Notes under the pieces: model-generated | Seen by the model: only the letters and a program-made list of their open reading frames with translations | Databases searched by the model: none | Told to the model about the DNA's origin: nothing | Shown here: in pieces, positions 16,646 through 25,668 of the stretch | Layout of the letters: the number at the start of each line of letters is the position of its first letter | Position numbering within the stretch: the stretch's first letter is position 1 | Assembly: GCF_038452265.1 (NCBI RefSeq) | Contig: NZ_CP151842.1 | Location: 1,116,001-1,180,000 of the forward strand | Origin: Vibrio diazotrophicus | Lineage (GTDB): Bacteria; Pseudomonadota; Gammaproteobacteria; Enterobacterales; Vibrionaceae | DNA length: 64,000 bases | Direction: 5' to 3' | Program-made: the position numbers and the translations under genes

Positions 16646-17935
16646 GTGACACGCATTATTGTAGTTGGTGGTGGCGCTGGTGGTCTTGAGCTTGCAACTA
16701 AGCTTGGACGTACCTTGGGCCGTAAAAACCGAGCTGATATCACTCTGGTAGACAGAAAATCCAGTCACCTGTGGAAGCCGCTATTACATGAAGTTGCTAC
16801 AGGCTCACTGGATGAAGGTGTTGATGCACTGAGTTACCGTGCGCACGCAAAGAACCACAGCTTTGATTTCCAGCTAGGAAGTCTTGAATCTATTGATCGT
16901 GACAGTAAGAAAATCGTACTAAGCGAATTATGTGACGATCATGGTGAGTTGTTGATGCCGAAACGTGAACTGGCGTATGACATTCTGGTCATGGCGATCG
17001 GTTCAACCTCAAACGACTTCAATACCCCTGGTGTTCGTGAGAACTGTATTTTCCTTGATAGCCCAGAACAAGCTCATCGTTTCCGTACTGAAATGAACAA
17101 CGAGTTTTTGAAGCTGCATGCGAAAAATGGTCACGGTTCGGTAGATATCGCGATTGTTGGCGCAGGTGCGACCGGTGTTGAGCTGTCAGCAGAACTGCAC
17201 AATGCGGTGAAAGAACTTCGTACTTACGGATTCGGCGATCTCGACTCAAGCAAACTGAATGTAAACCTGATTGAAGCGGGTGAGCGCATTCTTCCAGCAT
17301 TGCCTCCTCGTATCTCGTCTGCGGCGCACAGTGAGCTGACTAAACTTGGCGTTAACGTACGCACTGCAACCATGGTTACGCAGGCAGAAAAAGACGGTTT
17401 AACTACCAAAGATGGCGAAAAAATTACTGCGCAGATTATGGTTTGGGCCGCGGGTATTAAAGCTCCAGATTTCATGAAAGATATCGCTGGCCTTGAGACT
17501 AACCGTATTAATCAGCTAGTGGTGAAAAACACGCTGCAAACGACTCGTGACGACAATATCTTCGTTATTGGTGACCTTGCACAATGCACACAGGCTGACG
17601 GTTCATTTGTACCACCTCGTGCTCAAGCCGCTCACCAAATGGCTTCACAAGCGTTTAAGAACATTGTGGCAATGATTAATGGTCGTGAGCTAAAACCCTA
17701 TGTGTACAAAGACCATGGCTCTTTAGTTTCGCTAAGCCGTTTTTCTACCGTGGGGAGCTTAATGGGCAACTTAACCAAAGGCTCTATGATGGTTGAAGGT
17801 CGTATAGCACGTGTTGTGTACATTTCGCTGTACCGTATGCATCAGATGGCGCTACACGGCATTTTCAAAACCGGTCTGATGATGTTGGTTGGGCGTATTA
17901 ACCGAGTGCTGCGTCCTAACTTAAAACTGCACTAA
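16646..17935 (+). CDS. ndh: Type II NADH:quinone oxidoreductase Ndh
   Basis: Non-proton-pumping NADH dehydrogenase on the cytoplasmic face of the membrane; 429 residues. The N-terminal FAD-binding motif is VVGGGAGGLELATKLG and the central NADH-binding motif is AIVGAGATGVELSAEL. The FAD-contact segment VIGDLAQC lies near residue 310, and a C-terminal amphipathic region for membrane attachment follows. The GTG at 16646 is chosen: GAGGA lies eight bases upstream and it yields the standard Vibrio length; an ATG at 16604 in frame is less likely. Confidence 0.94.
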   Translation: MTRIIVVGGGAGGLELATKLGRTLGRKNRADITLVDRKSSHLWKPLLHEVATGSLDEGVDALSYRAHAKNHSFDFQLGSLESIDRDSKKIVLSELCDDHGELLMPKRELAYDILVMAIGSTSNDFNTPGVRENCIFLDSPEQAHRFRTEMNNEFLKLHAKNGHGSVDIAIVGAGATGVELSAELHNAVKELRTYGFGDLDSSKLNVNLIEAGERILPALPPRISSAAHSELTKLGVNVRTATMVTQAEKDGLTTKDGEKITAQIMVWAAGIKAPDFMKDIAGLETNRINQLVVKNTLQTTRDDNIFVIGDLAQCTQADGSFVPPRAQAAHQMASQAFKNIVAMINGRELKPYVYKDHGSLVSLSRFSTVGSLMGNLTKGSMMVEGRIARVVYISLYRMHQMALHGIFKTGLMMLVGRINRVLRPNLKLH

Positions 17936-17955
17936 TCGGCTTTGATTCCAATTTA

Positions 17956-17983
17956 AAAATCCCACTATCTAGTGGGATTTTTT
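17956..17983. terminator. Bidirectional terminator between ndh and the GNAT gene
   Basis: An 11-bp stem AAAATCCCACT/AGTGGGATTTT with ATCT loop and T-run; the A-run on the other side serves the convergent gene. Confidence 0.85.
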
Positions 17984-18040
17984 ATATCTGGTAATTTGGC
18001 TACTGGTTCTATCGGTTTTGTCCGTTTGCTTAACCAGTAT

Positions 18041-18580
18041 TCAGTCAGGAATTAAAGAGAACACTATCCCGTCTTTGGGTTGATCATTAAACATGAATCG
18101 GTTGCGGGCAATGTGCTCTTGCAACGCGCCACACGCTAATGCCAACTTTTGGCTCGGTAAGTTTTCAGGATCACACACAATCTCTATTCTGGTGAGCTTT
18201 AGTTGGCTAAAACAGAATTCAATTAATGCATCGACGGCTTCTTTTCCATAACCTTTGTGCTGATGATTATCGGCAATCCAATAACCTAAACTCGCCATAT
18301 TAAATACGCGATAGAATTCGTTGATCGCGACCATTCCGACTAATCTTTGCGTCTGTTTTTCAAACACTCCAAAGCCGTAAGCATCTGCCTTAACCCAATT
18401 TAAACGGTTCGCTAAGATGAACTGTTCGGCATCTTTCTCGGAAAATTGATCGTGACACCAGTCAACCCACTGATGAAGAGATGGGGAGTGACGGATGCAG
18501 CCGGATAAGGCTTCGGCTTCCTCTAGCTTAAGCAACCTTAGCTGTAGTCGCTGAGTCACAATCTGAAAGTCTGGCAGCAT
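18041..18580 (-). CDS. GNAT family N-acetyltransferase, RimJ/RimL type
   Basis: 179-residue acetyltransferase of the RimL-like branch. Typical features are TQRLQLRLLKLEEAEAL at the N-terminus, LGYWIADNHQHKGYGKEAV (the acetyl-CoA-binding Q/RxxGxG region, about residues 98-116) and LTRIEIVCDPENLPSQKLA. It could modify the ribosomal protein L7/L12 N-terminus or another amino group; the substrate cannot be read. It is separated from csiV by that gene's terminator. Confidence 0.85.
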   Translation of the reverse strand: MLPDFQIVTQRLQLRLLKLEEAEALSGCIRHSPSLHQWVDWCHDQFSEKDAEQFILANRLNWVKADAYGFGVFEKQTQRLVGMVAINEFYRVFNMASLGYWIADNHQHKGYGKEAVDALIEFCFSQLKLTRIEIVCDPENLPSQKLALACGALQEHIARNRFMFNDQPKDGIVFSLIPD

Positions 18581-18615
18581 GGTCTAATCTCAATTGTTGT
18601 TCTGGTTTTATGAAT

Positions 18616-18641
18616 ACAAAAAAGCGCCCATAGGGCGCTTC
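18616..18641 (-). terminator. Terminator of the mfd-csiV unit
   Basis: An 8-bp stem AAGCGCCC/GGGCGCTT with an ATA loop; on the minus strand it is followed by six Ts. Confidence 0.8.
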
Positions 18642-18648
18642 AATATAT

Positions 18649-19422
18649 TTACTGCTCTGCTACTTTTCGCACCTGGATAATCATGCCCATCAAAGGGTGG
18701 TCCAAATAGTGTGTCTCGCTACTGCGCATACGTCTTTTCTGGTCGATGCGATAGCTTTTCAAGAAGCTTTCTACTTTTCTTGTTGGAGAAACAGGCGCTA
18801 AGTTACCCGCCTGAACCGTGCCGTCGGCTTGTTCGTCAGTAGGTGTCAGCTCTAGCGGCGTGTCCTGTATCAACACTTCACGAACACTCGGCTCTTTTAA
18901 GTCCATCATCACTTCAGCGTAGAGATAATGCTGAACGTAAATCTGTAAGGTACCGTCTAGCTCATAAAATGGTTTAGCAATACTTTGTTCTGTCACACCA
19001 TCAATCGATGTTTGTGTGGTTGCGCTATTAATGGCGCTGCCATCAGGACGATATTGACGCGAGTAATCTTTACCTGCCTGAATATGGAATACAGGTGCAG
19101 AACTTCTTCCTTCATCACCCTGACGCCATGCAGTGTGTAGCAAGACGTCAAAGCCAGCGTGCTTTTTCAACTCTTGAACTTGGTCATTAAGTTGATAATC
19201 TGAATAGGCAAGCATCTTAACGCCTTTTGATTGACGATAAGCAGAATCAGAAAAGCTGCCAGCTCGAGCCATGTTAATTTCAGGCAGGTTATCTGGCCAA
19301 GATTCGCTGATTTTTTCTGCATCTACTGCTCTTTTGAAGATGATGACTTCAATATCAAACTGTCTCTGAGCCAAGCTAGGCATTGAAACCAGTAAAAGCA
19401 GTAATGGGATCAGTTTTTTCAT
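18649..19422 (-). CDS. csiV: Peptidoglycan-binding protein CsiV
   Basis: 257-residue periplasmic protein with a clear signal peptide (MKKLIPLLLLLVSMPSLAQ, cleavage after about residue 18). It begins with the family-typical RQFDIEVIIFKR. CsiV of V. cholerae binds peptidoglycan and is needed for PBP1A-mediated cell-wall synthesis through LpoA. It lies 69 bp downstream of mfd on the same strand, the Vibrio arrangement. A proline/threonine-rich segment (about 195-215) separates the N-terminal part from a basic C-terminal region (KSYRIDQKRRMRSSETHYLD). Confidence 0.88.
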   Translation of the reverse strand: MKKLIPLLLLLVSMPSLAQRQFDIEVIIFKRAVDAEKISESWPDNLPEINMARAGSFSDSAYRQSKGVKMLAYSDYQLNDQVQELKKHAGFDVLLHTAWRQGDEGRSSAPVFHIQAGKDYSRQYRPDGSAINSATTQTSIDGVTEQSIAKPFYELDGTLQIYVQHYLYAEVMMDLKEPSVREVLIQDTPLELTPTDEQADGTVQAGNLAPVSPTRKVESFLKSYRIDQKRRMRSSETHYLDHPLMGMIIQVRKVAEQ

Positions 19423-19491
19423 TATGACTCCGTCATTCGGTGCTTAGCACCTTACATCTTTTTTTAAGGCTTCACTTTTTCAGAGAGGCCT

Positions 19492-22400
19492 TTACGCTGT
19501 TGGAAGTAGATTTTGCTGGAATTCGCCCAGCATGTCTGTAACAAACTGAATTCGTTCTCTTCTGTCGACTAATGGTAACGCATACTTAAATTTGGTTGGA
19601 CCATCCATCGCAAATTTTTTCGGTTGAGACTGCAACAGTTTAACCAAAAACATAGGGTTAATGTCAGCATTTGGATAGAACTCGATATAGCCGCCTTTCT
19701 CATGGGCTTCAATTTTACGAATTTTAAGTTGTGCTGCATCAAGCTTAAGTTGCGCAAGAGCCAGCAGATTCAGAGCCGCATCTGGCAATTTGCCGAAGCG
19801 GTCAATCAATTCTACTTTCAGTTCAGCAAGCTCGCTTTCATCATGGACGCTGGCAATTTGTTTATACATAGACAAACGCGTATTGATATCAGGAATATAG
19901 TCTTCTGGTAACAGCGCTGGTAAACGCATTTCCACTTCGGTTTGTTCGCGTAGTAAGTCATCCAAGGATGGCTCTTTACCTGATTTCAATGCTTCAACAG
20001 CTTGCTCCAGCATTTCCATGTAAAGCGTGAAGCCGATGGATTGGATCTGACCACTTTGCTCATCGCCCAACAGTTCACCAGCTCCTCGAATTTCCAAGTC
20101 GTGTGTGGCTAACGTAAAGCCTGCACCTAGGTCTTCCAACGAAGCGATAGCTTCAAGACGTTTGACCGCATCCTTAGTGATTGCTTTTGGTGGCGGCGTT
20201 AACAAGTACGCATAAGCTTGGTGGTGCGAACGGCCTACACGACCACGCAATTGGTGTAACTGTGCCAAACCTAATGAATCCGCGCGATTCATAATAATGG
20301 TGTTGGCGGTCGGAACGTCGATACCTGTTTCAATAATGGTAGTACACACCAACAGGTTGAAGCGCTGGTGGTAGAAATCATTCATCACGCGTTCCAATTC
20401 ACGTTCGCGCATTTGCCCGTGAGCAGTGGTAATTCGAGCTTCAGGAACCAGCTTGGTTAAGTCTTCCGCCACTTTTTCGATGGTTTCGACTTGGTTGTGC
20501 AGGAAGTACACCTGACCACCACGCATAATTTCACGCAGAACAGCTTCACGAACAACACTGTCTTCACTTTGGCGGACAAAGGTTTTGATCGCTAAACGAC
20601 GAGCAGGTGGGGTTGCGATTATCGACAGGTCACGCATTCCACTCATTGCCATATTCAATGTGCGCGGTATTGGCGTTGCTGTGAGAGTCAGGATATCCAC
20701 ATCCGCACGCATCGCTTTCACTTTTTCTTTCTGACGAACACCAAAACGGTGTTCTTCATCAACAATCAGCAAGCCTAAATCGGCAAACTTAATATCGTTA
20801 GAAAGCAGCTTGTGCGTCCCGACTAAGATGTCGACTTTACCTTCAGCCACATCTTGTAGAATTTGTTTTTGCTCTTTGGCTGACTTGAAGCGAGAGAGCA
20901 CTTCGACACGAATTGGCAGGTTGGCAAATCGGTCACGGAAGTTCTCAAAGTGTTGCTGCGCTAGCAGGGTAGTCGGAACCAAGACCGCAACTTGTTTGTT
21001 GTTATCCGTACACAAGAACGCCGCACGCATCGCCACTTCAGTTTTACCAAAGCCCACATCACCACACACCAGTCGATCCATCGCTTTGGCTTGGCACATA
21101 TCAGACAGTACCGCATTAATTGCCATTGCCTGATCGTCGGTTTCCTCAAATGGGAATCCCGCTTTGAATGTCGCGTACTGGTCTCTGTCTAGGGTGAACT
21201 TAAAGCCCGGTTTGAGCTCGCGTTTGGCATAAACATCCAACAATTCAGCCGCGACGTCACGAACCTTTTCAGCGGCTTTGCGACGAGCTTTTGTCCATGA
21301 TTCACTGCCCAGTTTGTGTAACGGCGCACTCTCTTCCGCGCCGCCTGAGTATCGGCTAATCAGATTCAGCGATGAAACCGGAACATAGAGCTTGGCTTCA
21401 TTCAAATACTCCAGTGTCACGTATTCTGTGGTTAAACCACCGGCTTCTAAGGTCTGCAGACCGACGTAACGGCCGATACCGTGGTCAATATGAACCACAG
21501 GTTGACCCGGTTTGAGTTCAGCAAGGTTGCGAATTACGGCATCGCTATTGGTGGTTTTACGATCTTTTTTGCGGCGTTGAATGACGCGGTCACCCAACAA
21601 ATCGCTTTCACAGACCAGTGCTACCTTGTCGGTGCCAAAAATAAAACCATGCTCTGAGGAGCCAAGAATCAGCGCAAATTTATCGCTGCTTTGTAGCGCT
21701 TCACTAAATGAGCTTTTACTGTGTGGGCGAAGCTTGATCTGTTGTAACAGTTCAAGCAAAGCTTCACGCCGACCTTCCGATTCTACGGAGAAGATGATCT
21801 TGCCAGTAAATTGTTCGCTGAACTGACGCAGTGCCGACATCGGTTCTTTGTTTTGGTGCTGAACAGCAAGCGTAGGAAGAGCGCTGATATCGGGATTAGT
21901 GCGACCGGCTTTTTCCGCCACAGGGTCGATACTCATCACGGTATGAGGCAAGTCCTTGAACTGTGTAAACAGTTCGTCTTTCTTAAGCCACAGTTCTTCT
22001 GGTGGAAGCAGAGGACGCAGTGGGTCTACTTTGCGCTGATCGTATCGGTAGTCGACGTCTGTTAAGAATTGGTCGATGGATTTTTCTAAATCCCCAACGG
22101 AAATAAGCTGACTGTCCACTGGCAAATAATCAAACAGAGTCTCGGTTTGTTCGAAAAACAGTGGTTGCCAGTATTCAATACCAGCAGGCCAAGTGCCTTT
22201 TGAAACCTGCATGTAAACCGACTCAGGCTCGCGACGCGCTTCAAAGCGTTGACGCCAGCGAGTTCGAAAATCTTCAATCGCACTTTCTGTTGTTGGAAAT
22301 TCGTGCGCTGGTAGCAGGCAAATCTCCTGAATTTCTTCAATTGAGCGTTGGTTCTCTGGATCGAACGTGCGGATGGTATCAATTTCATCGTCGAAGAAAT

Positions 22401-22953
22401 CAATACGATACGGGTCTGAGCTGCCCATAGGGAATAGGTCGAGAATCGAGCCTCTGCTCGCGTACTCACCCGGGCCAAACACTTGGTCTACATGGCGATA
22501 ACCAGATTTTTCCAGCTGTATTCTCAGTTTTTCTAACGAGAAAAGATCGCCGCGTTTTACCATCAAGGTGTGCTGAAGCAAAAAGTCCTGCGGCGTTTGG
22601 CGTTGAAGCAGTGTGCTTACCGGTACAATAGTAACGCCTGACTTTAGCGTAGGCAGCTTATACAGTCGGGATATGCGGTCAGAGATAATTTCCTGATGAG
22701 GCGAGAAGTTGTCGTACGGTAAGGTTTCCCAGTCAGGGAAAAGAGCGACTTCGTGCTCGCTGAACTGTTCAATTTCATGAAGCAGTTTCAGTGCTGTTTG
22801 TGGGTCAGGCACCGCTAACAATGTGTGTCCTGAATGACCATTCGCTATTTCAGCGATGGCTAATGCTAAACTAGCACCTTTTAAGTTGCCTATGTGCTTT
22901 TTGTCTCCGGCATTGGATGCCGAATTCAAAGAGAGTAGTGTATTTTTAGTCAT
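19492..22953 (-). CDS. mfd: Transcription-repair coupling factor Mfd
   Basis: 1153-residue translocase that displaces stalled RNA polymerase at DNA lesions and recruits UvrA. The N-terminal UvrB-like region (about 1-350) contains LFPDWETLPYDNFSPH. The RNA-polymerase-interacting domain (about 480-545) contains PVVHIDHGIGRYVGL. The translocase has Walker A CGDVGFGKTEVAMRAA near residue 633, DEEHRFGV and QLRGRVGRS. The TRCF C-terminal domain completes it. It starts eight bases after the stop of the PilZ-like gene, so the two are probably co-transcribed. Confidence 0.97.
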   Translation of the reverse strand: MTKNTLLSLNSASNAGDKKHIGNLKGASLALAIAEIANGHSGHTLLAVPDPQTALKLLHEIEQFSEHEVALFPDWETLPYDNFSPHQEIISDRISRLYKLPTLKSGVTIVPVSTLLQRQTPQDFLLQHTLMVKRGDLFSLEKLRIQLEKSGYRHVDQVFGPGEYASRGSILDLFPMGSSDPYRIDFFDDEIDTIRTFDPENQRSIEEIQEICLLPAHEFPTTESAIEDFRTRWRQRFEARREPESVYMQVSKGTWPAGIEYWQPLFFEQTETLFDYLPVDSQLISVGDLEKSIDQFLTDVDYRYDQRKVDPLRPLLPPEELWLKKDELFTQFKDLPHTVMSIDPVAEKAGRTNPDISALPTLAVQHQNKEPMSALRQFSEQFTGKIIFSVESEGRREALLELLQQIKLRPHSKSSFSEALQSSDKFALILGSSEHGFIFGTDKVALVCESDLLGDRVIQRRKKDRKTTNSDAVIRNLAELKPGQPVVHIDHGIGRYVGLQTLEAGGLTTEYVTLEYLNEAKLYVPVSSLNLISRYSGGAEESAPLHKLGSESWTKARRKAAEKVRDVAAELLDVYAKRELKPGFKFTLDRDQYATFKAGFPFEETDDQAMAINAVLSDMCQAKAMDRLVCGDVGFGKTEVAMRAAFLCTDNNKQVAVLVPTTLLAQQHFENFRDRFANLPIRVEVLSRFKSAKEQKQILQDVAEGKVDILVGTHKLLSNDIKFADLGLLIVDEEHRFGVRQKEKVKAMRADVDILTLTATPIPRTLNMAMSGMRDLSIIATPPARRLAIKTFVRQSEDSVVREAVLREIMRGGQVYFLHNQVETIEKVAEDLTKLVPEARITTAHGQMRERELERVMNDFYHQRFNLLVCTTIIETGIDVPTANTIIMNRADSLGLAQLHQLRGRVGRSHHQAYAYLLTPPPKAITKDAVKRLEAIASLEDLGAGFTLATHDLEIRGAGELLGDEQSGQIQSIGFTLYMEMLEQAVEALKSGKEPSLDDLLREQTEVEMRLPALLPEDYIPDINTRLSMYKQIASVHDESELAELKVELIDRFGKLPDAALNLLALAQLKLDAAQLKIRKIEAHEKGGYIEFYPNADINPMFLVKLLQSQPKKFAMDGPTKFKYALPLVDRRERIQFVTDMLGEFQQNLLPTA

Positions 22954-22961
22954 GGAAACGC

Positions 22962-23531
22962 TTATGTTTTATCTCTATCCAAAGAGCGCTGACGCAGAAG
23001 TTTTTGCTGTTGATAGAGGGCTGCTTTGATCAGCAAGTCTTGGTCAGTGTCGCGTAGTAAATCGTATTTTACGGTGACGACTTTATCAGCATTGTGTTCT
23101 TCAATGCTATGGACAGTGGCGTAGCAGTAAATTGCCGCTGCAGGATGTTCTATAAATAGCTTGATGCGCAGCTTAGTGCCCACCACTGGTGCTTTATCGG
23201 TTAAGTAGGATAACTGGCTTGCCCCAAAAGAAGTGGTTTGGTGGCGTAGCTCTGGTTCATCTTGTTGGGACAACATGAAGGTTAACAACAGATTCAGCTT
23301 TGAGTTCTGAGTATCCAGCAACTGGACAACATGTTTAAAGTCACTGTTTTTGAGCTCCAGTTTCGCAGCATCATTGAGTTGGTCCAACTGACTAAACTCG
23401 CTGGCAACAACAAATGGCGCGGGGATCTCAGCAACGAAATGCTCATAAGAAGGAAAAACGAAATCGTCCGACATTGGCTCGACATTGATAGTGAGTGCAT
23501 GATGTACAGTGAAAAATTCTTGATCTGTCAT
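22962..23531 (-). CDS. Degenerate PilZ-domain protein (PlzB-like)
   Basis: 189 residues, in the position of V. cholerae VC1885 (PlzB). The N-terminal half (about 1-90) is of no recognised family. The C-terminal half (about 95-175) looks like a PilZ barrel: TTSFGASQL resembles the (D/N)xSxxG element and the strands GTKLRIKLFIEHP and KVVTVKYDLL follow. The RxxxR c-di-GMP motif is not intact: one arginine is visible in ELRHQTT, with no second arginine at the right spacing. Binding is therefore uncertain. AAGGA precedes the ATG. It is followed almost directly by mfd. Confidence 0.65.
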   Translation of the reverse strand: MTDQEFFTVHHALTINVEPMSDDFVFPSYEHFVAEIPAPFVVASEFSQLDQLNDAAKLELKNSDFKHVVQLLDTQNSKLNLLLTFMLSQQDEPELRHQTTSFGASQLSYLTDKAPVVGTKLRIKLFIEHPAAAIYCYATVHSIEEHNADKVVTVKYDLLRDTDQDLLIKAALYQQQKLLRQRSLDRDKT

Positions 23532-23780
23532 ATAAGTTCCTTCTTTTCTTTGTTGATTATCGCCATACCGACCAAGTAATCAAGTTATGCCTGTCCATCG
23601 GGCGCAAATAATGGTTTTTCTCGTAAATGTTGGCTTTTCTTAGCAGAGAGGAGTTCGCGGATTGAATGTTTGTCTTCCTCATCAATAATTTGCGCTCTTA
23701 CATAGATTTGGCAAAGAAAAGCTACAACCTTGGCGGGTTTATAGTTACAGTATCGGCATCTTATTTTATTGGTTTTTATT

Positions 23781-24989
23781 ATGTTTCATCCGATATCGAC
23801 CTTTATCGGCCTGCGTTATCTCAGAGGACGCTCCGGTGACAGGTTCAGTCGATTCGTGTCTTATATGTCTACTGCTGGTATTACGATTGGCGTGATGTCT
23901 CTGGTTACCGTTCTTTCCGTCATGAATGGTTTTGAAGCTCAGCTTAAAAGTCGCATTCTTGGCGTCTTGCCACAAGCGGTTGTTTCTCAAGCTCAAGATA
24001 AAACGACGCTAACAGAACAAGCTCCTGAATTTATTACTCAGCTATCCAGTCAGCGTAGCCCAGAACCCATTGTCCGTAGCGAAGCTGTTATACAGAGCCC
24101 GTCTCAATTAGCAGCTGGGCTCATGGTCGGGATTGAGCCTAGTGACAAAGATCCAATCATGGATTATCTGATTGCTGGAAGTCTTTCGGCGCTTAAAGCG
24201 GGAGAGTACCAAGTGTTTTTGGGCCATACACTGGCTCGCAATCTCAACGTATCACTGCACGATAAAGTCAGATTAATGGTTACCAGCGCCAGTCAGTTCA
24301 CACCTCTGGGGCGTATTCCAAGCCAGCGCAATTTTACTGTTGCGGGAATTTTTAACACGGGTTCCGATGTTGACGGGCAATTAATGATTACCCATATCAG
24401 TGACGCAGGAAAACTGCTGAGATTTAACCAAGACACGGTATCGGGATGGCGTTTGTTTTTTGAAGACCCGTTTGTCGTCGGTGAGCTTGCGAACACCAAG
24501 TTACCAGAAGGCTGGCATTGGACAGATTGGCGTGAGCAGCGTGGTGAACTTTTCCAAGCCGTAGGGATGGAAAAGAACATGATGGGCTTAATGCTTGGAC
24601 TGATTGTCGGTGTTGCGGCTTTTAATATTATTTCTGCCCTGATTATGGTGGTGATGGAGAAACAGGCCGAAGTTGCGATTTTGAAAACACAGGGCATGAC
24701 AGACCGCCAAGTGTTGGCAATTTTCATGGTTCAAGGAGCCAGCAGTGGTGTGATTGGTGCCATCGTAGGTGGAACCTTAGGCGTGTTGCTTGCAAGCAAC
24801 CTGAATACCATTCTGGATAGCTTAGGTGTAGCTCTGTTCTCGCTGGGTGGCGAACTGCCAGTGGTGATCAATCCAACCCAAATTTTTATTGTGGTGGTAT
24901 TGGCGATATGCCTGAGTCTTCTAGCGACTTTATTTCCGTCTTACCGTGCATCATCTGTTAAACCCGCTGAGGCTTTACGTTATGAATAA
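23781..24989 (+). CDS. lolC: Lipoprotein-releasing ABC transporter permease LolC
   Basis: Inner-membrane permease that, with LolD and LolE, extracts outer-membrane lipoproteins and passes them to LolA. 402 residues: a transmembrane helix near 25-48, a large periplasmic domain, then three helices in the C-terminal FtsX-like domain (MGLMLGLIVGVAAFNIISAL onward). The start is MFHPISTFIGLRYL at 23781, the conserved Vibrio N-terminus; the frame runs upstream to 23769. It overlaps lolD by eight bases. Of its two homologues here, this one precedes lolD. Confidence 0.92.
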   Translation: MFHPISTFIGLRYLRGRSGDRFSRFVSYMSTAGITIGVMSLVTVLSVMNGFEAQLKSRILGVLPQAVVSQAQDKTTLTEQAPEFITQLSSQRSPEPIVRSEAVIQSPSQLAAGLMVGIEPSDKDPIMDYLIAGSLSALKAGEYQVFLGHTLARNLNVSLHDKVRLMVTSASQFTPLGRIPSQRNFTVAGIFNTGSDVDGQLMITHISDAGKLLRFNQDTVSGWRLFFEDPFVVGELANTKLPEGWHWTDWREQRGELFQAVGMEKNMMGLMLGLIVGVAAFNIISALIMVVMEKQAEVAILKTQGMTDRQVLAIFMVQGASSGVIGAIVGGTLGVLLASNLNTILDSLGVALFSLGGELPVVINPTQIFIVVVLAICLSLLATLFPSYRASSVKPAEALRYE

Positions 24990-25668
24990 CCTTTTACGTT
25001 GTCACCAAGTTTGCAAAACTTACCAAGAAGGCGAACTACAAACTCAGGTATTAAAAGGCGTCAGCTTCGATATTCAGCGTGGGGAACTGGTCTCAATTAT
25101 CGGTTCTTCCGGCTCGGGTAAAAGTACCCTGTTACACATTCTCGGTGCGCTTGATGATGCATCCAAAGGAAGTGTTGAGTTTCTTGGGCAAGATCTGACA
25201 AGTTTACATTCCAACAAGCAGGCGAAAATTCGCAACAAGCACCTGGGTTTTGTGTATCAGTTCCATCATTTATTGGCAGACTTTTCTGCTTTGGAAAACG
25301 TGGCGATGCCACTTCTCATTGGTGGAATGAAAGTTTCTGAAGCGAAAGCGGCGGCGCAAGCCTTGCTGGAACGAGTAGGGCTGAGTCACCGTTTAGAGCA
25401 TCGTCCTTCGGAATTGTCTGGTGGCGAACGTCAACGTGTTGCGATTGCTCGAGCATTGGTCAACAAACCTGATCTAGTGTTGGCTGATGAACCGACGGGT
25501 AACTTGGACCACACAACGGCATTGTCTATTTATGATCTGATGCGTGAACTGAACAGAGAATCAGGAACCGCTTTCCTAGTCGTCACCCACGACGGAGAAC
25601 TGGCGGCGAAAATGGATCGCCAGATGCACATGAAAGATGGCTTATTGCTTGATGTGGAGGAGGCGTAG
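24982..25668 (+). CDS. lolD: Lipoprotein-releasing ABC transporter ATPase LolD
   Basis: 228-residue ATPase of the LolCDE complex. Walker A GSSGSGKST (about residues 42-50), Q-loop in VYQFHHLL, signature LSGGERQR and Walker B LADEPTGNLD are all present, followed by the H-loop histidine in VVTHD. The ATG at 24982 lies inside the end of lolC. Its stop overlaps the GTG of lolE by one base, so all three are translationally coupled. Confidence 0.96.
   Translation: MNNLLRCHQVCKTYQEGELQTQVLKGVSFDIQRGELVSIIGSSGSGKSTLLHILGALDDASKGSVEFLGQDLTSLHSNKQAKIRNKHLGFVYQFHHLLADFSALENVAMPLLIGGMKVSEAKAAAQALLERVGLSHRLEHRPSELSGGERQRVAIARALVNKPDLVLADEPTGNLDHTTALSIYDLMRELNRESGTAFLVVTHDGELAAKMDRQMHMKDGLLLDVEEA

Noticed and set aside
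23607..23695. Spaced inverted repeat GCGCAAAT/ATTTGCGC between the PilZ-like gene and lolC
   Set aside because: The arms are short and more than 70 bases apart; chance is likely without conservation data.
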